From contig JAHCHG010000005.1 of the NCBI GenBank assembly GCA_026129865.1, positions 235,690 to 299,689 of the forward strand: a DNA stretch of 64,000 nucleotides. Reading direction: 5' to 3'. Source of the stretch: Pyrinomonadaceae bacterium (GTDB lineage Bacteria; Acidobacteriota; Blastocatellia; Pyrinomonadales; Pyrinomonadaceae). Positions 27,734-38,096 of this stretch are shown piece after piece (the first letter of the stretch is position 1; the number at the start of each line of letters is the position of its first letter). The notes beneath the pieces were generated by a model. It made no database searches, was not told where the DNA came from, and worked only from the letters and a program-made list of their open reading frames with translations. The position numbers were made by a program, and so were the translations under genes.

Positions 27734-28321
27734 TTAGTGATGACAAGCCGCGCAATCGGTCGGCGCATTCAAGCGGTTCGGTGTATTTTCTGCCGCAAAT
27801 TGCGGGTTCCCTCCCGCGTCTAAAACCACACCCTGATGTCTGCGATGGCAATCGATGCACGAACCCATCGTGAACGTGCTGAATTGCGAAACTCTCGCCA
27901 TCGTTTCGACCGGACCATGGCAGGTGTTGCAGTTGACGCCCGCGGTCACGTGCCGCGAATGGTTGAAGACCACATGATCGGGCACATCGTTTACCTTTAC
28001 CCATTCGATCGGTTGATTGTTGTCAAGCGCCGCTTTGATCTTCAGAATCTCAGGCGAATCTTTCAAAACCTGCGAATGACAATTCATACAATTTGTCGCC
28101 GTCGGAACGCCCGCGACTGCTGATTCATCTGCCGATGAATGACAAAATGTGCAGTTGATCTTGTTATCGCCGGCGTGGATCTTATGCGAAAAATTGATCG
28201 GCTGGATCGGTTCATAACCGCTTTGATCGCCGAATTGACGGAAGATCCCGTTTTGCCAGATGACGATCGCACCGATCACGGTTACGAGTATTGAAATGAT
28301 CTTTAATGTCCTCAGATTCAT
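27734..28321 (-). CDS. actA: Alternative Complex III pentahaem cytochrome c subunit ActA
   Basis: 195 residues: one N-terminal membrane anchor, then five CxxCH haem sites in order (CTFCH, CMNCH, CNTCH, CIDCH, CAACH). This is the pentahaem ActA of Alternative Complex III, which sits on the periplasmic side and carries electrons from ActB to ActE or out of the complex. Conserved phrases are INFSHKIHAGDNKINCTFC in two parts and HSRHV. It follows narI by only 24 bp, so act and nar appear to form one operon. Confidence 0.92.
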   Translation of the reverse strand: MNLRTLKIISILVTVIGAIVIWQNGIFRQFGDQSGYEPIQPINFSHKIHAGDNKINCTFCHSSADESAVAGVPTATNCMNCHSQVLKDSPEILKIKAALDNNQPIEWVKVNDVPDHVVFNHSRHVTAGVNCNTCHGPVETMARVSQFSTFTMGSCIDCHRRHQGVVLDAGGNPQFAAENTPNRLNAPTDCAACHH

Positions 28322-28345
28322 AATGGCTCCGTTAGTGAACCGTTA

Positions 28346-29077
28346 TCATTTAGCGTTTTTCGCGATTTCAGTATTGCCGCGCGTGTATTGACCGCGGATC
28401 GTTTTCCTGTCCCAGTTCCATTTTACAATTTGGAAAGGGCGCCAGAGATACGAGATCGGGATCGAAAACATATGTACGAGTCTCGAAAACGGAAAGACGA
28501 GCAGGATCAGAAATGCGCCGACAATATGCAATTTTACGACTATCGGCAGCGGCGCGATCGTCGCCAGATCCGGTTGAAAAGTAAACAGCGAGCGCAGATA
28601 GGGAACTGCCGAAGCGGCATACCACGACGAACCCCAACGGTAGAACAGCGCCGTGTAAACTCCGAGAAATATTTGTGCGAGCAAGAGAAAAAGAACGACG
28701 AGATCCATAATGCTCGTGACAGCCCAGATCTTTGGTGTATTCAGACGACGCCAGACCAAACTTACGATACCGACAAGCGCCATCAGACCGAACACAAGTC
28801 CTGTGATCTCAAGAATATAAAGCCGTACCGGGACGCTGTTGAACCACAACACCTGTGCCGGAAAAAGAAATCCGATCAAATGTCCGGTCAACGCACCGAT
28901 TATTCCAATGTGCCAGGGAACCGAACCGTAAAACAGCTCGTCACTTTCCAGAAATTGCGAAGAAAGGCTCGAATATGAAAATCGATCCTTTACGAACCGG
29001 TAGATCGAAACGACGAACAGGATCGTAACTGCCATATACGGCAAAAAGATATAAAGTAAATATTCATGCATATTCAT
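28346..29077 (-). CDS. narI: Respiratory nitrate reductase gamma subunit (cytochrome b)
   Basis: 243 residues with five hydrophobic helices, the NarI plan. It oxidises quinol at the periplasmic side and passes electrons through two b haems to NarH; candidate haem His residues are in PWHIGIIGALTGHLIGF, near the first loop, and in VKLHIVGAFLIL and FSRLVHMF near the end. The family segment SSQFLES and the WRRLNTPKIW loop are present. The start overlaps the end of narJ by 14 bp. Confidence 0.93.
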   Translation of the reverse strand: MNMHEYLLYIFLPYMAVTILFVVSIYRFVKDRFSYSSLSSQFLESDELFYGSVPWHIGIIGALTGHLIGFLFPAQVLWFNSVPVRLYILEITGLVFGLMALVGIVSLVWRRLNTPKIWAVTSIMDLVVLFLLLAQIFLGVYTALFYRWGSSWYAASAVPYLRSLFTFQPDLATIAPLPIVVKLHIVGAFLILLVFPFSRLVHMFSIPISYLWRPFQIVKWNWDRKTIRGQYTRGNTEIAKNAK

Positions 29078-29723
29078 ACCTCGCTTCTAACTTTGGTTCC
29101 GCTGTTTGCAGAGAATTTCGACCGATCTCCTTGAGAAAATCGCTCAGAAATCTGATCAAATTGCCATAAGGATTCTCTTTTTTGTCAAAAGCGTCGATCA
29201 TTCTGGAGAGTCCCGGGATCAGGCAGTATCCGATCAATGCCGCTCGTTCTTCGGAATCTTCGAACTGCCGTAAAAGCCGAAGCAGAACGGGAAGAAAATC
29301 GGGAAGCTGCTTTTCCTGACCGAGTTGATATTCGTTCTGGTCTTCGCGAAGCCGCGCCAGAAACTCGCCGCGCTTGTAATCTTCGCCAAAAAGGTGATAA
29401 CCGATCTCGAGAGCGCAAACCGGACTTAGATCAAAAGTTCGTGTATATAATTCCTGAAGTTCGAGCAGCGACAATGGTCGTATCTCGAGACAGAAATTCG
29501 AAAAATGATCGGCAGCACTGTCGTCTGAGGTCAGTATCAGACCTTTGCAAAGTTCGTAGGAATCGAACCATGACAATGTCGGATATTCCAGAAGGTCGGC
29601 GACCGCATTTAACATCTGCGCTTCTTCCGCGGACAATTCGATCGAATCCGCAGTTTCGAACGGTTCAATGCTTTTTGTAGAATTTCGCGTAATTTGTACC
29701 GGATCGTTTTTCATGATTTTCAC
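29064..29723 (-). CDS. narJ: Nitrate reductase molybdenum cofactor assembly chaperone
   Basis: About 219 residues (GTG at 29723 or ATG at 29714). All-helical TorD/NarJ-type chaperone that holds apo-NarGH while the molybdenum cofactor is inserted; it is not part of the final enzyme. The family motif LQELYTRTFDLSPVCALEIGYHLFGEDYKRGEFL (seen in overlapping pieces) with DLSP and EDYKRG is intact. It lies between narH (5 bp) and narI (overlap). Confidence 0.92.
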   Translation of the reverse strand: MKIMKNDPVQITRNSTKSIEPFETADSIELSAEEAQMLNAVADLLEYPTLSWFDSYELCKGLILTSDDSAADHFSNFCLEIRPLSLLELQELYTRTFDLSPVCALEIGYHLFGEDYKRGEFLARLREDQNEYQLGQEKQLPDFLPVLLRLLRQFEDSEERAALIGYCLIPGLSRMIDAFDKKENPYGNLIRFLSDFLKEIGRNSLQTAEPKLEARYEYA

Positions 29724-29728
29724 GTTTC

Positions 29729-31222
29729 CTAATTTCCCCTAACGGGCAGCTGACGTTTGCCGAGCCCGGCACTGCCTTTTTCTTCCCACATATTGTCATT
29801 AAGCATCTGCAGCGCTTCTTCGCGGTGCATCGGCGGAATTACGACGCGTTCGTCCATCGTCGGCAGCGATGTCAGGCGATATATCGTCTCGGCTTCTTCA
29901 GCTGTCATATTGCATTCGTTCATTGCGAACTGAACGACTTTTTCATCGACGTCCCCGACCGTTTCCAGCCGTTTGAAGAGCCGTACCGCATACTGTTTTT
30001 TCAACGACAGCGTGACGTGGTCGACATTACCGGCAGAAAAAAGGCTAGCCATATATTCGATCGGCAGCCGCGCCTTTTCGATCGGGGAAAAAAGCTCGTC
30101 ATTTGCGGTGTCGTAAACGCCTTCGGTGGCTTTTGCCATTACCGGCAGCATCGGCGGAACGTAAAAAAGCATTGGCAAAGTTCTGAATTCCGGATGAAGC
30201 GGCAGCGCCAATTTCCATTCCATCACGTATTTATAGACCGGCGAACGTTCGACTGCTTCGAGCGTGCGGTCGTCGATCCCATTTTTCCGTGCCGCTTCGC
30301 GAACTTTCGGGTCTTTCGGGTCGAGAATGATGTCGCGGTGCGCATCAACAAGCTGACCGTCCGGAACCTGAACCGAACTTGGCAATTTATCGGCGTCATA
30401 AAGCAAACCGCCGAGATATCTGATCCTTCCGACGCAGGAGTGAAAACACGCCGGCGCCTGACCCGTTTCAAGGCGGGGAAAACAAAGAATGCATTTTTCG
30501 CTTTTTCCGGTCGACCAGTTGTAAAAAGTCTTCTTGTATGGACATGCCGTTACGCACATGCGCCACGCGCGGCATTTGTCCTGATTGATCAAAACGATGC
30601 CGTCTTCGCCGCGTTTGTAGATCGCGCCGGAAGGACACGCCGCTACGCAGCTCGGGTTCAGGCAGTGATTGCAAATTCGCGGAAGGTAAAAGAATACCAG
30701 CCGCTCGATGTCAAAAAGTTCCTGCCTCTGCTCTTCGGTCAGGCTGTCCAGGTTCGGGTCGTTCGCCGCATAAACCGGCGAGCCGCTTAGATCGTCGTCC
30801 CAATTCGGTCCGGCTTCGACCTCCATATGTTTTCCGGTGATCATCGAGATCGGTCGCGCCGTCGGCTGATCGGAGCCTTCCGGGGCATCGAACAATTTTT
30901 CGTATTCGTACGTCCACGGTTCGTAATAATCGTCTAATTTTGGCAGATCGGGATTGTGGAAAATGTTCAAAAGCCGTGAATTTTTGCTGCCCATCTTTAG
31001 GCTCGGGTTTCCGCCGTTTTCCTCCCAGCCGCCCTTATATTTGCTTTGATCTTCCCACGCCGTTGGATATCCTGTTCCCGGTTTGGTTTCGACATTGTTC
31101 CACCACATGTATTCCGCGCCTTTTCGATCGGTCCAGATATTTTTGCAGGCGATAGAACAAGTGTGGCAGCCAATGCATTTGTCCAAATGAAAAACCATCG
31201 AAGTTTGTAATCTGACATCCAT
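29729..31222 (-). CDS. narH: Respiratory nitrate reductase beta subunit (Fe-S)
   Basis: About 497 residues from the ATG at 31222, which has GAGGAA upstream; the longer frame runs into narG. It carries four Fe-S clusters: CIGCHTCSIAC near the start, CNHCLNPSCVAAC, CRAWRMCVTACPY (Trp in place of one Cys, the mark of the NarH [3Fe-4S] cluster) and CILCFPR with CFHSC. It moves electrons from NarI haem to NarG. Length fits NarH (about 500). Confidence 0.95.
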   Translation of the reverse strand: MDVRLQTSMVFHLDKCIGCHTCSIACKNIWTDRKGAEYMWWNNVETKPGTGYPTAWEDQSKYKGGWEENGGNPSLKMGSKNSRLLNIFHNPDLPKLDDYYEPWTYEYEKLFDAPEGSDQPTARPISMITGKHMEVEAGPNWDDDLSGSPVYAANDPNLDSLTEEQRQELFDIERLVFFYLPRICNHCLNPSCVAACPSGAIYKRGEDGIVLINQDKCRAWRMCVTACPYKKTFYNWSTGKSEKCILCFPRLETGQAPACFHSCVGRIRYLGGLLYDADKLPSSVQVPDGQLVDAHRDIILDPKDPKVREAARKNGIDDRTLEAVERSPVYKYVMEWKLALPLHPEFRTLPMLFYVPPMLPVMAKATEGVYDTANDELFSPIEKARLPIEYMASLFSAGNVDHVTLSLKKQYAVRLFKRLETVGDVDEKVVQFAMNECNMTAEEAETIYRLTSLPTMDERVVIPPMHREEALQMLNDNMWEEKGSAGLGKRQLPVRGN

Positions 31223-31239
31223 AATTTTTTCCTCGGTGA

Positions 31240-34200
31240 TCAGTAGGTCACCTTGTCCATTTTTCTGACCATGATGAAAGTGTCGCGATTTACGCCCGTC
31301 GGTCCCCAATAATTGAAGTGATAGGTGTATTGCCCGTAACCGCCCATCATAAGAACCGGTTTCAAGCGGATGCGAGTCAGCGAATTATGCCCGCCGGCAC
31401 GTTTGTTTCCACGCAAAGGCGATTTCGGAACACCGAGCGTCCTTTCCGGCGAATGATATTGAATGCAGACCCCTTTCGGAATCCGGTGCGAAACGACCGC
31501 CCTCGTACAAACCACGCCGTTGTCGTTGTAAGCCTCGACCCAGTCGTTGTCGTTGATCCCGAGGTCGACCGCGTCTTCATCATTCAGCCAGAGCGGTTCG
31601 CAGCCTCGCGAAAGTGTCATCATTCGATGGTTGTCGCCGTAAGTTGAATGAATATGCCATTTGCCGTGCGGCGTCAGGTAATTTAGAGCTTTTACGCGAC
31701 CGTCCGTCGGACTGACCTTAAGATCGCCGAAATGTGCCGGAAGCGGAGAAGGCTTATAGGTCGGCAGGTTCTCGCCAAACGAAATATAACCTTCGTGATC
31801 TTGATAAAAATGCTGCCGCCCGGTAAGCGTCCGCCACGGCACAAGCCGTTCGTAATTGTATGTAAATGCGGAATATGCGCGCCCTTCGTCAACCAAACCC
31901 GACCAAACCGGACTGTTATGGACGCGCCGCGGCTGCGCTTGAAGATCTTTGTAAGTCGCCCGCGAATGGCGGCTTTTTTCAGCAAGATCAGCAAGCGGGC
32001 GACCGACCCGTTTTTCCATAAATTTATAACCGCGATAGGCGAGTTCGCCGTTGGTTTCGGGCGCAAATTTTAAGATAATGTTCGCCGCGTCGTCCGCCCG
32101 CTTCAGCGACGGATAAACTTTCCCGCCCCATTCTTCGACCGGTTCTTTACGCGAACTGACGACCTCGTCGTAAATATCTTCAACCTCATATTTAACGCCG
32201 TGCGCGCCCATGCCTTTGCGCGCTTCCGGTCCGAGCGAAATGAATCGGTTGTAAAGATTGACGTAATCGCGTTCGACGACCTTGATATGCGGCATCGTCT
32301 TTCCGGGAATCGGTTCGCATTCGCCTTTCGCCCAATCCTTGATCTGCGGCTGCGTTATTTCATCCGGCGTATCGTGTAAAAGCGGAACCGTTACCAGATC
32401 TTCGATCGGATTTGGAATATGGTGCTCGGCTAATTCACTGACTTTTTTCGCCAGTCCGCGAAAGATCTCCCAGTCGCTTTTCGATTCCCAACACGGCGGA
32501 ACCGCTTCTGAAAGCGGATGGATAAACGAATGCATATCCGTCGAATTGAGATCGGCTTTTTCGTACCAGGTCGCGGCGGGCAGAACGATGTCGGAGTAAA
32601 GCGCGGAGGTATCCATCCGGAAATTGAGATCGACCACGAGATCCATCTTTCCTTCCGCCGCCGGGTTTTCGGCGTTGATGTCTTTTACAGAACCTTCAGC
32701 GCATTGTTCGGCAACGTCGTTGTGATGCGTTCCGAGGTAGTATTTCAGGAAATATTCATGCCCTTTTGCGCTCGCCATCAGCGCGTTTCCGCGCCAGATA
32801 AACCAAACGCGAGGGAAGTTTTCAGGCTTGCTCGGGTCTTCGACCGAGAACTTTAAAACTCTTTCTTTGAGTTGTTTGACAACAAAATCCGAGATTTCCT
32901 GCGCGTTTTTCGCCCCCAGTGCTTTCGCGTCTGCCAGAATTTCATGATTTGGCTTTTCAAACTGCGGATAAAACGGCAGCCAGCCATTTCGGACGGCTTG
33001 CACCTGAACATCGGCGGTGTGTCCTCTGGCAATTTCATCCGTTTGCCCGACTGCGGTATTTTCCGGAATTGGCGAGTACGCGGAAAATTCTCTTTCGTAT
33101 CGCCATTGTTCGCTGTTTATGTAATGCCACGAAGGAGCATTTTGCAGACGCGATGTCGGAATCCAATCTTTTGCAAATGCTAAATTATTCCAGGGAGCAA
33201 CGGGCGCGAGTTTTTCCTGACCAACGTAATGGTTCAAACCGCCGCCGTTCTTTCCGACACAGCCGCAAAGCATCAGCGCCGTGATCGCCGAACGATACAT
33301 CAAATTATTGTGATACCAATGGTTGATGCCGGCGCCGATTATGACCATGCATTTGCCTTCGGTCTTTTCCGCCGTGATCGCCCATTCGCGGGCAAATTTG
33401 ATAACGGTTTTTCGGTCGATGCCGGTAAATTTCTCCTGCCAGGCGGGCGTGTATGCCGAATCTTCGTCGTCGTAATCTTTTGCCGAACCGGCGCCGAGTT
33501 CGCGGTCGACGCCAAATTGCGCCATTAAAAGATCGTAAACGGTTGTAACGATCGCGTCGCCGTCTTCGGTTTTGATAGTTTTCGTCGGAACGGCGCGTTT
33601 TGTAACAGTTCCCGTGCCGAATTCGCGAGTAATTACTTCTGCGGTTTCGCACTTTTCTTCGATCAATGTTAGCTTCGGGGCGATCTCAGCGCCGTCCGTC
33701 GGATCTTTAAACTCAAGATTCCATTTGCCTTCCGCCGTTCCCCAACGATGTCCAACGGTTCCGCCGGGCGTTTTGGGTGAATCCGAAAGTTCGTCCCAGA
33801 TAAGGAATTTCCATTCGCCGTTCTCTTCATTTTTGTAGCGATCGACCTTGTTTGCGCGGAGCAAACGACCCGCTTCGTAACCTTGTTCCGTTTTAACGAG
33901 TTCAACTAGAAAGGGCGAATCCGTATAGCGTTTTGAATAATCAATAAAGTATTTCGTCTGCTTTTCGTGATGAAATTCCTTCAAAATTACGTGATTGACC
34001 GCCATCCAATATGCGCCGTCCTGACCGGCAAGAACCGGAACCCACTGGTCTGCATACTTCGCAACCTGATTAAAGTCCGGCGCGAAAACGACCATTTTCG
34101 TCCCGTTGTGCCGCGATTCCGCAGCGAAATGGCAGTCAGGCGTTCGCGTCATATTCAGATTCGAACCCATTACGGCGATAAATTTCGAGTTGTACCAATC

Positions 34201-34875
34201 GGCACTTTCGCAGACATCGGTTTGTTCGCCCCAAACTTCCGGCGAAGCCGGCGGAAGATCGCTGTACCAATCATAAAAACTGAGATTTACGCCTCCCATC
34301 AACTGCAGAAATCTCGAGCCTGCGCCGTAGGAAAGAAACGACATCGCCGGAATCGGCGAAAATCCGACGATTCGGTCCGAACCGTGTTTTTTGATCGTAT
34401 GAATGCAGGAAGCCGCGATAATTTCGTTTACTTCATCCCAGCTTGCGCGGCGAAATCCGCCTTTTCCGCGTGCCCTTTGAAATCGTGCACGCGATTCGGG
34501 ATTAGACATGATCGATTCCCAAGCCTTTACCGGATCGCTGTGTTTTTCCTTGGCAATTCGCCAAAGGTCTTGCAGAGCGCCGCGCAAATACGGATATTTC
34601 ACACGAATCGGGCTGTACAAATACCAGGAATAGGAAATTCCGCGTTGACACCCGCGCGGTTCATACGGCGGCAGACCGTCTTCGAGCAGCGGATAATCGA
34701 GCGCCTGAAGTTCCCAGGTTACGATTCCTTGCTTAACATAAATATTCCAGCTGCATCCGCCGGTACAATTTACGCCGTGCGTACTTCGGACGATCTTGTC
34801 GTGCTGCCAGCGATTTCGGTAAAACTGCTCCCAGGATCGAGTCTTGGGGCTGATCATATCTTTTATCCAACTCAT
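31240..34875 (-). CDS. narG: Respiratory nitrate reductase alpha subunit (Mo-bisPGD)
   Basis: 1211 residues, the catalytic subunit that reduces nitrate to nitrite at the cytoplasmic face. No Tat signal is present (MSWIKDM start, then [15 protein letters not shown]), so the enzyme faces inward. The FS0 cluster is held by the NarG-type His/Cys set [13 protein letters not shown]. The molybdenum Asp ligand is in [14 protein letters not shown] and the downstream WGEQTDV block is conserved. The gene overlaps narC by 4 bp upstream and precedes narH by 17 bp. Confidence 0.96.
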   Translation of the reverse strand: MSWIKDMISPKTRSWEQFYRNRWQHDKIVRSTHGVNCTGGCSWNIYVKQGIVTWELQALDYPLLEDGLPPYEPRGCQRGISYSWYLYSPIRVKYPYLRGALQDLWRIAKEKHSDPVKAWESIMSNPESRARFQRARGKGGFRRASWDEVNEIIAASCIHTIKKHGSDRIVGFSPIPAMSFLSYGAGSRFLQLMGGVNLSFYDWYSDLPPASPEVWGEQTDVCESADWYNSKFIAVMGSNLNMTRTPDCHFAAESRHNGTKMVVFAPDFNQVAKYADQWVPVLAGQDGAYWMAVNHVILKEFHHEKQTKYFIDYSKRYTDSPFLVELVKTEQGYEAGRLLRANKVDRYKNEENGEWKFLIWDELSDSPKTPGGTVGHRWGTAEGKWNLEFKDPTDGAEIAPKLTLIEEKCETAEVITREFGTGTVTKRAVPTKTIKTEDGDAIVTTVYDLLMAQFGVDRELGAGSAKDYDDEDSAYTPAWQEKFTGIDRKTVIKFAREWAITAEKTEGKCMVIIGAGINHWYHNNLMYRSAITALMLCGCVGKNGGGLNHYVGQEKLAPVAPWNNLAFAKDWIPTSRLQNAPSWHYINSEQWRYEREFSAYSPIPENTAVGQTDEIARGHTADVQVQAVRNGWLPFYPQFEKPNHEILADAKALGAKNAQEISDFVVKQLKERVLKFSVEDPSKPENFPRVWFIWRGNALMASAKGHEYFLKYYLGTHHNDVAEQCAEGSVKDINAENPAAEGKMDLVVDLNFRMDTSALYSDIVLPAATWYEKADLNSTDMHSFIHPLSEAVPPCWESKSDWEIFRGLAKKVSELAEHHIPNPIEDLVTVPLLHDTPDEITQPQIKDWAKGECEPIPGKTMPHIKVVERDYVNLYNRFISLGPEARKGMGAHGVKYEVEDIYDEVVSSRKEPVEEWGGKVYPSLKRADDAANIILKFAPETNGELAYRGYKFMEKRVGRPLADLAEKSRHSRATYKDLQAQPRRVHNSPVWSGLVDEGRAYSAFTYNYERLVPWRTLTGRQHFYQDHEGYISFGENLPTYKPSPLPAHFGDLKVSPTDGRVKALNYLTPHGKWHIHSTYGDNHRMMTLSRGCEPLWLNDEDAVDLGINDNDWVEAYNDNGVVCTRAVVSHRIPKGVCIQYHSPERTLGVPKSPLRGNKRAGGHNSLTRIRLKPVLMMGGYGQYTYHFNYWGPTGVNRDTFIMVRKMDKVTY

Positions 34876-35759
34876 ATTTTTGACCTCCGAACGATGTCGG
34901 CGCGGACGCCTTTGTGTCGCTTTCGCCAGATGAAATTCAATCCGAAAAGAGAAAGGATCGTAATCGCAAAACCGACGGCAAGAAACTTCGGATCCGTTGC
35001 TCCGGAAGCCGCCGTTGCCACGATCGGTGCATGCGGATTTTCCGCTTTTGAATTTTGAAGGTAGGCGAAGAGCTGAACGATCTCTTCGTCATTTAATTTG
35101 TGATCGCGAAACATTTCCGTCATCGTCGGGAAATTCGGATTTTGAAGAATTAGAATTAGTTCGGGATCGCGATATTTGATGTTTGCAGCAGTTAGATCAG
35201 GTCCGAGCGTTCCGCCGCCGAGACGACCGACATTGTTCACCGTATGGCATGAATTGCATGCGACACCGCCGTTTTCGAACTTTGTCTGTCCGGTAAAGTA
35301 TCGCCAGCCCCCGTCGATATCGCCTGGCTGAATAGCGCGATAAAGTTTTGCACCGGCGGGAGTGAACATCTCGTTTTTGGACGAGAGATTCTTAATGAGC
35401 TCGATGATCGCTTCGAACTCGTCGGGAGCGAGCGGCTGATCGGGCATTATGGTTGGAGCGTATTTTGTGAATAGCTCAGCGGCGATCGGGTCTTTTTTAC
35501 TCATCGCCAGCGGCGCTTTTGTAAATTCCTCGATCCAGGGAAGCGTTCTGCGGTCGGTCAGTCCCTTTAGGTCGGGACCCTGTTTGTCGCCGCCGCCGAT
35601 GTTGTGGCAGCTGAAGCATTTCGATTCGAATGCTTTCGCGCCCATTTCCTGAGCGCTGGCACCGAGCGCAAAAAAGATTAAAATCGCCGAAGAAATTATA
35701 AGTAACTTCGTAATAAGCGAAACATCGAACGATGTTTCCCGAACTAATTTTGCTGACAT
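34872..35759 (-). CDS. narC: Membrane-bound dihaem cytochrome c of the nar operon (NarC-like)
   Basis: About 295 residues from the ATG at 35759 (AGGA upstream; the TTG at 35783 lacks a site). A signal/anchor helix at the start, two class I cytochrome c domains with haem sites CFSCH and CNSCH, and a C-terminal membrane helix ([20 protein letters not shown]) ending in basic residues. In Thermus, NarC is the first gene of narCGHJI and is needed for nitrate reductase assembly and electron transfer to later denitrification enzymes. Here it could also link NarGHI and Alternative Complex III. Confidence 0.85.
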   Translation of the reverse strand: MSAKLVRETSFDVSLITKLLIISSAILIFFALGASAQEMGAKAFESKCFSCHNIGGGDKQGPDLKGLTDRRTLPWIEEFTKAPLAMSKKDPIAAELFTKYAPTIMPDQPLAPDEFEAIIELIKNLSSKNEMFTPAGAKLYRAIQPGDIDGGWRYFTGQTKFENGGVACNSCHTVNNVGRLGGGTLGPDLTAANIKYRDPELILILQNPNFPTMTEMFRDHKLNDEEIVQLFAYLQNSKAENPHAPIVATAASGATDPKFLAVGFAITILSLFGLNFIWRKRHKGVRADIVRRSKI

Positions 35760-35804
35760 TGTTCCCATCCTTGCTTCGTTCAAAGAAGCAGTAGATCGAA
35801 ACCG

Positions 35805-36209
35805 TTAATTCCCGTTACTGATCTGGGCGATCGTCTTTGTGCGCAGCATTTCTACGAACTCGTCTTTAATAGGAATCCACGAGTCGTGGAGAGCACAAGG
35901 ATTTCTTTCCTCGCAATGCGTCAATCCGAGAATGCATTGGTTGCAATCTATCAATGGATCTAAAATTTGATAAACGTCCCACAATGTGATCTTGTCTGCC
36001 GGCTGAGCCAGCTCGTATCCGCCGTGAAGTCCCTTCACCGAGCGGAGCAACTGATGCTTTCTCAAGTCGCCGAGAACCTTTCCCAGATACGCAGGCGGTA
36101 TATTCTCCTCGGCGGCAATTTCCTGTAAACCGCAGAGTTGACTAACTCCCTGCTGCGCAATATAGACCAGCGCGCGTATTCCATAACCTGTAGTTTTTGA
36201 TAAAAGCAT
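35805..36209 (-). CDS. Rrf2 family Fe-S transcriptional regulator (NsrR/IscR-like)
   Basis: 134 residues: a winged helix (LCGLQEIAAEENIPPAYLGKVLGDLRKHQLL) and a cysteine cluster C92, C99, C105 with H108, close to the C92/C98/C104/H107 pattern of IscR; an extra C89 lies just before. Rrf2 proteins with such a cluster sense NO (NsrR), Fe-S status (IscR) or redox state. It is the first gene of the nar-act operon, 45 bp before narC, so it probably controls that operon and itself. In its own promoter GATAA and TTATC form a 5-10-5 repeat at about 36221-36240, and AATGATGC occurs on the minus strand near 36295. The divergent gene encodes another likely sensor. Confidence 0.85.
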   Translation of the reverse strand: MLLSKTTGYGIRALVYIAQQGVSQLCGLQEIAAEENIPPAYLGKVLGDLRKHQLLRSVKGLHGGYELAQPADKITLWDVYQILDPLIDCNQCILGLTHCEERNPCALHDSWIPIKDEFVEMLRTKTIAQISNGN

Positions 36210-36323
36210 CTTGAATTAACGGATAATCTGACCTTCTTATCTACTTATGAATAATTACGTTTTGTGTTAGGCTAAACAATAATCACATCGCATCATTTTT
36301 TTGATTAGGTTTTAGGTTGGCGA

Positions 36324-36986
36324 ATGCAAAAACGAGAAATTAAGAAACTGGTTGACAGCACCGCCGATCCGGCGTTTGCGGTCAACGGACTTCACAGTAT
36401 CGAATTTTGGAATCGCCCAGCCGAGGAGTTTTTTGGGATAAGATCAAAAGATGCGATCGGGAAAGGCTGCAGTTTGATAGTTGAAGGTTACGACGAATGC
36501 GGAGCGTTCTGCACCCAGGACTGTTCGATCATTCAGGCTTCACAGGACGGCAAACCAATTAGGAACTTCGATCTCCAGGTTAAAACCTCCGCCGGAATGA
36601 AATGGTGCAATATCTCGATAATCGTCGCAACCGACGATAAAGCTGTGGCGCCGCACACCATTCATATTTTGCGTCCGATAGATGTCAGTAAGCGGCTTGA
36701 AGTTCTCGTCCGTGATTTTGTCGTTAATGAAACGAGCATGTCTGAGCAGCATGTGAAGGAACTCACCTCCGCTACGCGAACGCCTGCGCGCGAAACCAAT
36801 TTGACAGACCGCGAACTTGAGGTCATCAAACTTCTTGCAAAAGGAAAAACGACGAAACTTATCGCGGAAAAGCTGTTCATCAGCAGAACGACGGTTAATA
36901 ATCATGTTCAACATATTTTGAAAAAGCTCAACGCTCACAGCCGTCTCGAAGCTATCCGCCGCGCGGAGCACGCAGGATTACTTTAA
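36324..36986 (+). CDS. PAS-LuxR one-component regulator with a Cys cluster in the PAS domain
   Basis: 220 residues. The N-terminal PAS domain (about 5-120) holds C49, C59, C63 and C67 (ECGAFCTQDC), a set that could bind a [4Fe-4S] or [2Fe-2S] cluster for O2 or NO sensing. The C-terminal LuxR/NarL-type HTH (TDRELEVIKLLAKGKTTKLIAEKL; TTVNNHVQHILKKL) binds DNA. There is no receiver domain and no kinase, so it would sense directly. It is divergent from rrf2-narC and upstream of ric, hence a likely regulator of both. An AGGTTTT/AAAACCT hairpin (37033-37051) follows the stop. Confidence 0.78.
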   Translation: MQKREIKKLVDSTADPAFAVNGLHSIEFWNRPAEEFFGIRSKDAIGKGCSLIVEGYDECGAFCTQDCSIIQASQDGKPIRNFDLQVKTSAGMKWCNISIIVATDDKAVAPHTIHILRPIDVSKRLEVLVRDFVVNETSMSEQHVKELTSATRTPARETNLTDRELEVIKLLAKGKTTKLIAEKLFISRTTVNNHVQHILKKLNAHSRLEAIRRAEHAGLL

Positions 36987-37118
36987 TAAAAGAAAAGAAC
37001 TCAACAAACCGGCAGCACCGTCCGCGGAAATAAGGTTTTGCTAAAAAACCTCAACGGCGATCGGTATAATTCCCCGCTTTTAGGTGTCCGAAACAATTTT
37101 CGCCCAACTTAATTTTCA

Positions 37119-37138
37119 AATATGATCTCGGTCATATT
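37119..37138. promoter_or_regulatory. 7-6-7 inverted repeat upstream of ric, shared with norZ
   Basis: AATATGA and TCATATT flank a 6-bp spacer (TCTCGG). The 13-bp string AAATATGATCTCG at 37118-37130 recurs upstream of norZ at 47130-47142. It lies 109 bp upstream of the ric start codon and is a predicted binding site for an NO-responsive regulator. Confidence 0.6.
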
Positions 37139-37246
37139 CTTGTTATCCAGATCCAACCATAATAAGAACATCGGTAATGCAGAGCGAATTTCTTGCTTCG
37201 CAAGTGCCGGAGTTATTTATGACTTATAACGAGAGGTGGACTAATA

Positions 37247-37984
37247 ATGGAATTTGAAAATAAAACGATCAGAGAAATTGCGCTTGAGTCGCCGGGTACC
37301 ACGCGGGTCTTTGAAGAATTAAAAATCGACTATTGCTGTGGCGGATCGGTGAATTTTAAGGACGCCTGCGAAAAGGCAAATGTTTCGCCGGGCGATGTCG
37401 CAGCCAGAATAAATGAAATAATCAGCAGCAGCGTCGCATCCGCCGGAGATGGATTTTCAGAACACACATCTCCTTCAAAATTGATCAAATACATCGTCGA
37501 TAAACACCATGTATTTTCAAAAGCGGAGATAGAACGGCTGACGCCTTTGATGGAAAAGGTCGCGTATAAACACGGCGGATCGCATCCGGAACTTCTGCAG
37601 TTAAAAGATCTTTTCTACGAATTAAATGAAGAACTTCTGCCGCATATGCAGAAGGAAGAGAACGTTTTGTTTCCTTACATCAGAAACCTCGAGGTTTCCG
37701 AATTAACGAATACAGCAATGCCGCGACCGCCATTCGGCACCGTCCAAAATCCGATTCGAATGATGAACGCCGAACATGAAAGTGCCGGGGCGATACTGCA
37801 TAAAATGCGAGACCTGACGGACGATTATACTGCGCCGGCAGATGCTTGCCCGAGTTTTAGAGCCCTTTATTTCGGTTTGGAAGAGCATGAAAAAGATCTG
37901 CACCGCCACATTCATTTAGAAAACAACATCCTGTTTCCGATGGCGTTGGAGATGGAGATAAAGTCAGCCGAAGCCGTGGCGTAA
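37247..37984 (+). CDS. ric: Iron-sulfur cluster repair di-iron protein RIC (YtfE/ScdA/DnrN)
   Basis: 245 residues in the full two-domain form. The N-terminal ScdA domain contains the YCCGG motif (C30, C31) and FKDAC. The C-terminal hemerythrin-like bundle supplies di-iron ligands: DKHHVFSKAE, KHGGSHPEL, LLPHMQKEENVLFP, NAEHESAG and LEEHEKDLHRHIHLENNILFP. RIC proteins repair Fe-S clusters damaged by NO or peroxide and supply iron. GAGAGGTGG precedes the ATG. It is a single gene between an operator-like repeat (37119) and a strong terminator (38052). Confidence 0.95.
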   Translation: MEFENKTIREIALESPGTTRVFEELKIDYCCGGSVNFKDACEKANVSPGDVAARINEIISSSVASAGDGFSEHTSPSKLIKYIVDKHHVFSKAEIERLTPLMEKVAYKHGGSHPELLQLKDLFYELNEELLPHMQKEENVLFPYIRNLEVSELTNTAMPRPPFGTVQNPIRMMNAEHESAGAILHKMRDLTDDYTAPADACPSFRALYFGLEEHEKDLHRHIHLENNILFPMALEMEIKSAEAVA

Positions 37985-38051
37985 ACAATAAACAAGTTTT
38001 TGTGCATTCCATTCGAATTTTTGCCAATTTTTGATAGGGAATGGACGAACG

Positions 38052-38096
38052 GACCGCAGCGCGCATATTGAGATGCGGGCTGCGGTCTTAATTTTG
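38052..38096. terminator. Strong terminator between ric and the hemerythrin gene
   Basis: GACCGCAGC (38052-38060) pairs perfectly with GCTGCGGTC (38079-38087), with an inner GCAT/ATGC pairing and a T-rich tract after it on the plus strand. It ends ric and lies directly after the convergent hemerythrin gene. Confidence 0.82.
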
